From contig NW_020170474.1 in the NCBI RefSeq assembly GCF_000524195.1, positions 148,493-212,492 of the forward strand: DNA of 64,000 bases, in the 5' to 3' direction. The number at the start of each line of letters is the position of its first letter. The first letter of the stretch is position 1. This DNA is from Echinococcus granulosus (lineage: Eukaryota > Platyhelminthes > Cestoda > Cyclophyllidea > Taeniidae). Positions 63,544-64,000 of this stretch are shown here, piece after piece. Both the position numbers and the translations under genes were made by a program. Below the pieces are notes generated by a model. The model was not told the origin of the DNA and searched no databases. It worked only from the letters and a program-made list of their open reading frames with translations.

Positions 63544-63797
63544 ATGCAAGGACAGTTTGACAGGCTTGGATGCGATTTCTTGAAAAGTTTAATTCATGGT
63601 AGACTTCAGAAACAAGATCTATACTTTCTAGGACGTAAGTGGTTTAACTCTTCAATAAACTTTTCAGATAGCTACTATTTCCCAGTAGATCGTACACCTC
63701 GATGCAAATTTCTAAGTGGTCAGTGGAAATACGCTCCACCATTTCGTCATTCGCAATTATACTTCGGAAGTGAGCATATTGTTTCAGCATTTGTGAG
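63544..63797 (+). CDS. possible first exon of an unknown gene
   Basis: An open frame from ATG at 63544 (or 63511) to a donor AG|GTGAGA at 63797/63798, after which the frame stops. It reads MQGQFDRLGCDFLKSLIHG and later RKWFNSSINFSDSYYFPVDR and WKYAPPFRHSQLYFGSEHIV, so it is rich in aromatic residues, with no signal peptide or domain I recognise. A minus-strand frame of 94 codons (63644-63928) overlaps it and could equally be chance. The support is the TATA box, the frame and the donor, and the gene would continue past the window. Confidence 0.4.
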
Positions 63798-64000
63798 GTG
63801 AGAAAAAAACGTGAATCCTGACCTCTGCCATAAATGGAGTCGGAAAGTTTGGTTTTGTCATGTGCAGGTAGAATGTTCACCATACACACCACATGTTTGC
63901 CTTTCAATTCATGCGACTTCGTTATCATTATTTTTCGTCACATTCGACCGCCCCACACATCAACCAGCTGTCACACTGAGCGTTTGAACTTCGAAAATGG
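63798..64000. other. right edge, 203 bp
   Basis: Probably the start of an intron if the preceding exon is real. Nothing else recognised. Confidence 0.35.

Overview
This window is eukaryotic nuclear DNA. It holds four protein-coding genes that are heavily interrupted by introns, plus the start of a possible fifth. Several introns are extremely short (39, 42 and 43 bp), many cluster at 63-97 bp, and others run to several kilobases. That size mix, together with divergent but fully animal-type genes, suggests a flatworm, most likely a tapeworm. This is an inference; no sequence search was possible. Coding exons were placed by joining reading frames through GT-AG sites with matching phase. The three genes whose ends both lie in the window, and the partial fourth, each sum to a whole number of codons.

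Layout. (1) 228-7427, + strand: the 3' half of SCAPER (S-phase cyclin A-associated protein in the ER), 13 exons, its 5' part beyond the left edge. (2) 7511-13143, - strand: a complete TXNL1 gene (thioredoxin-like protein 1, thioredoxin domain plus PITH domain), 8 exons, 302 aa. It converges on SCAPER with only 83 bp between the two stop codons. (3) 14066-46940, + strand: a large transmembrane adenylate cyclase of about 28 coding exons and 2,290 aa, laid out as 6 TM, C1, 6 TM, C2, followed by a tail of about 980 aa. Both C1 metal-binding aspartates appear as glutamate, and the C2 adenine and catalytic positions are also changed. (4) 52286-61138, + strand: alanine aminotransferase, 7 exons, 484 aa, with a TATA box at 52223 and a 29-codon last exon lying 3.6 kb from the rest. 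(5) 63544-63797, + strand: a possible first exon of an unknown gene behind a TATA box, running off the right edge.

Intergenic and intronic DNA holds degenerate TGGA-type minisatellites (seven tracts), a duplicated block in a SCAPER intron, a pair of direct repeats in two TXNL1 introns, five copies of a 16-bp near-palindrome (consensus GTCACATATTTGTGAC), and a possible decayed retrotransposon gag fragment near 48.9-49.2 kb. No rRNA, tRNA, CRISPR array or intact mobile element was seen.

The genes belong to separate housekeeping and signalling pathways: SCAPER in ER, cilia and cell cycle, TXNL1 in proteasome-associated redox, the cyclase in cAMP signalling, and ALT in alanine-pyruvate exchange. 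They do not form an operon. The most noteworthy item is the cyclase, whose architecture is intact while its active-site residues have diverged.
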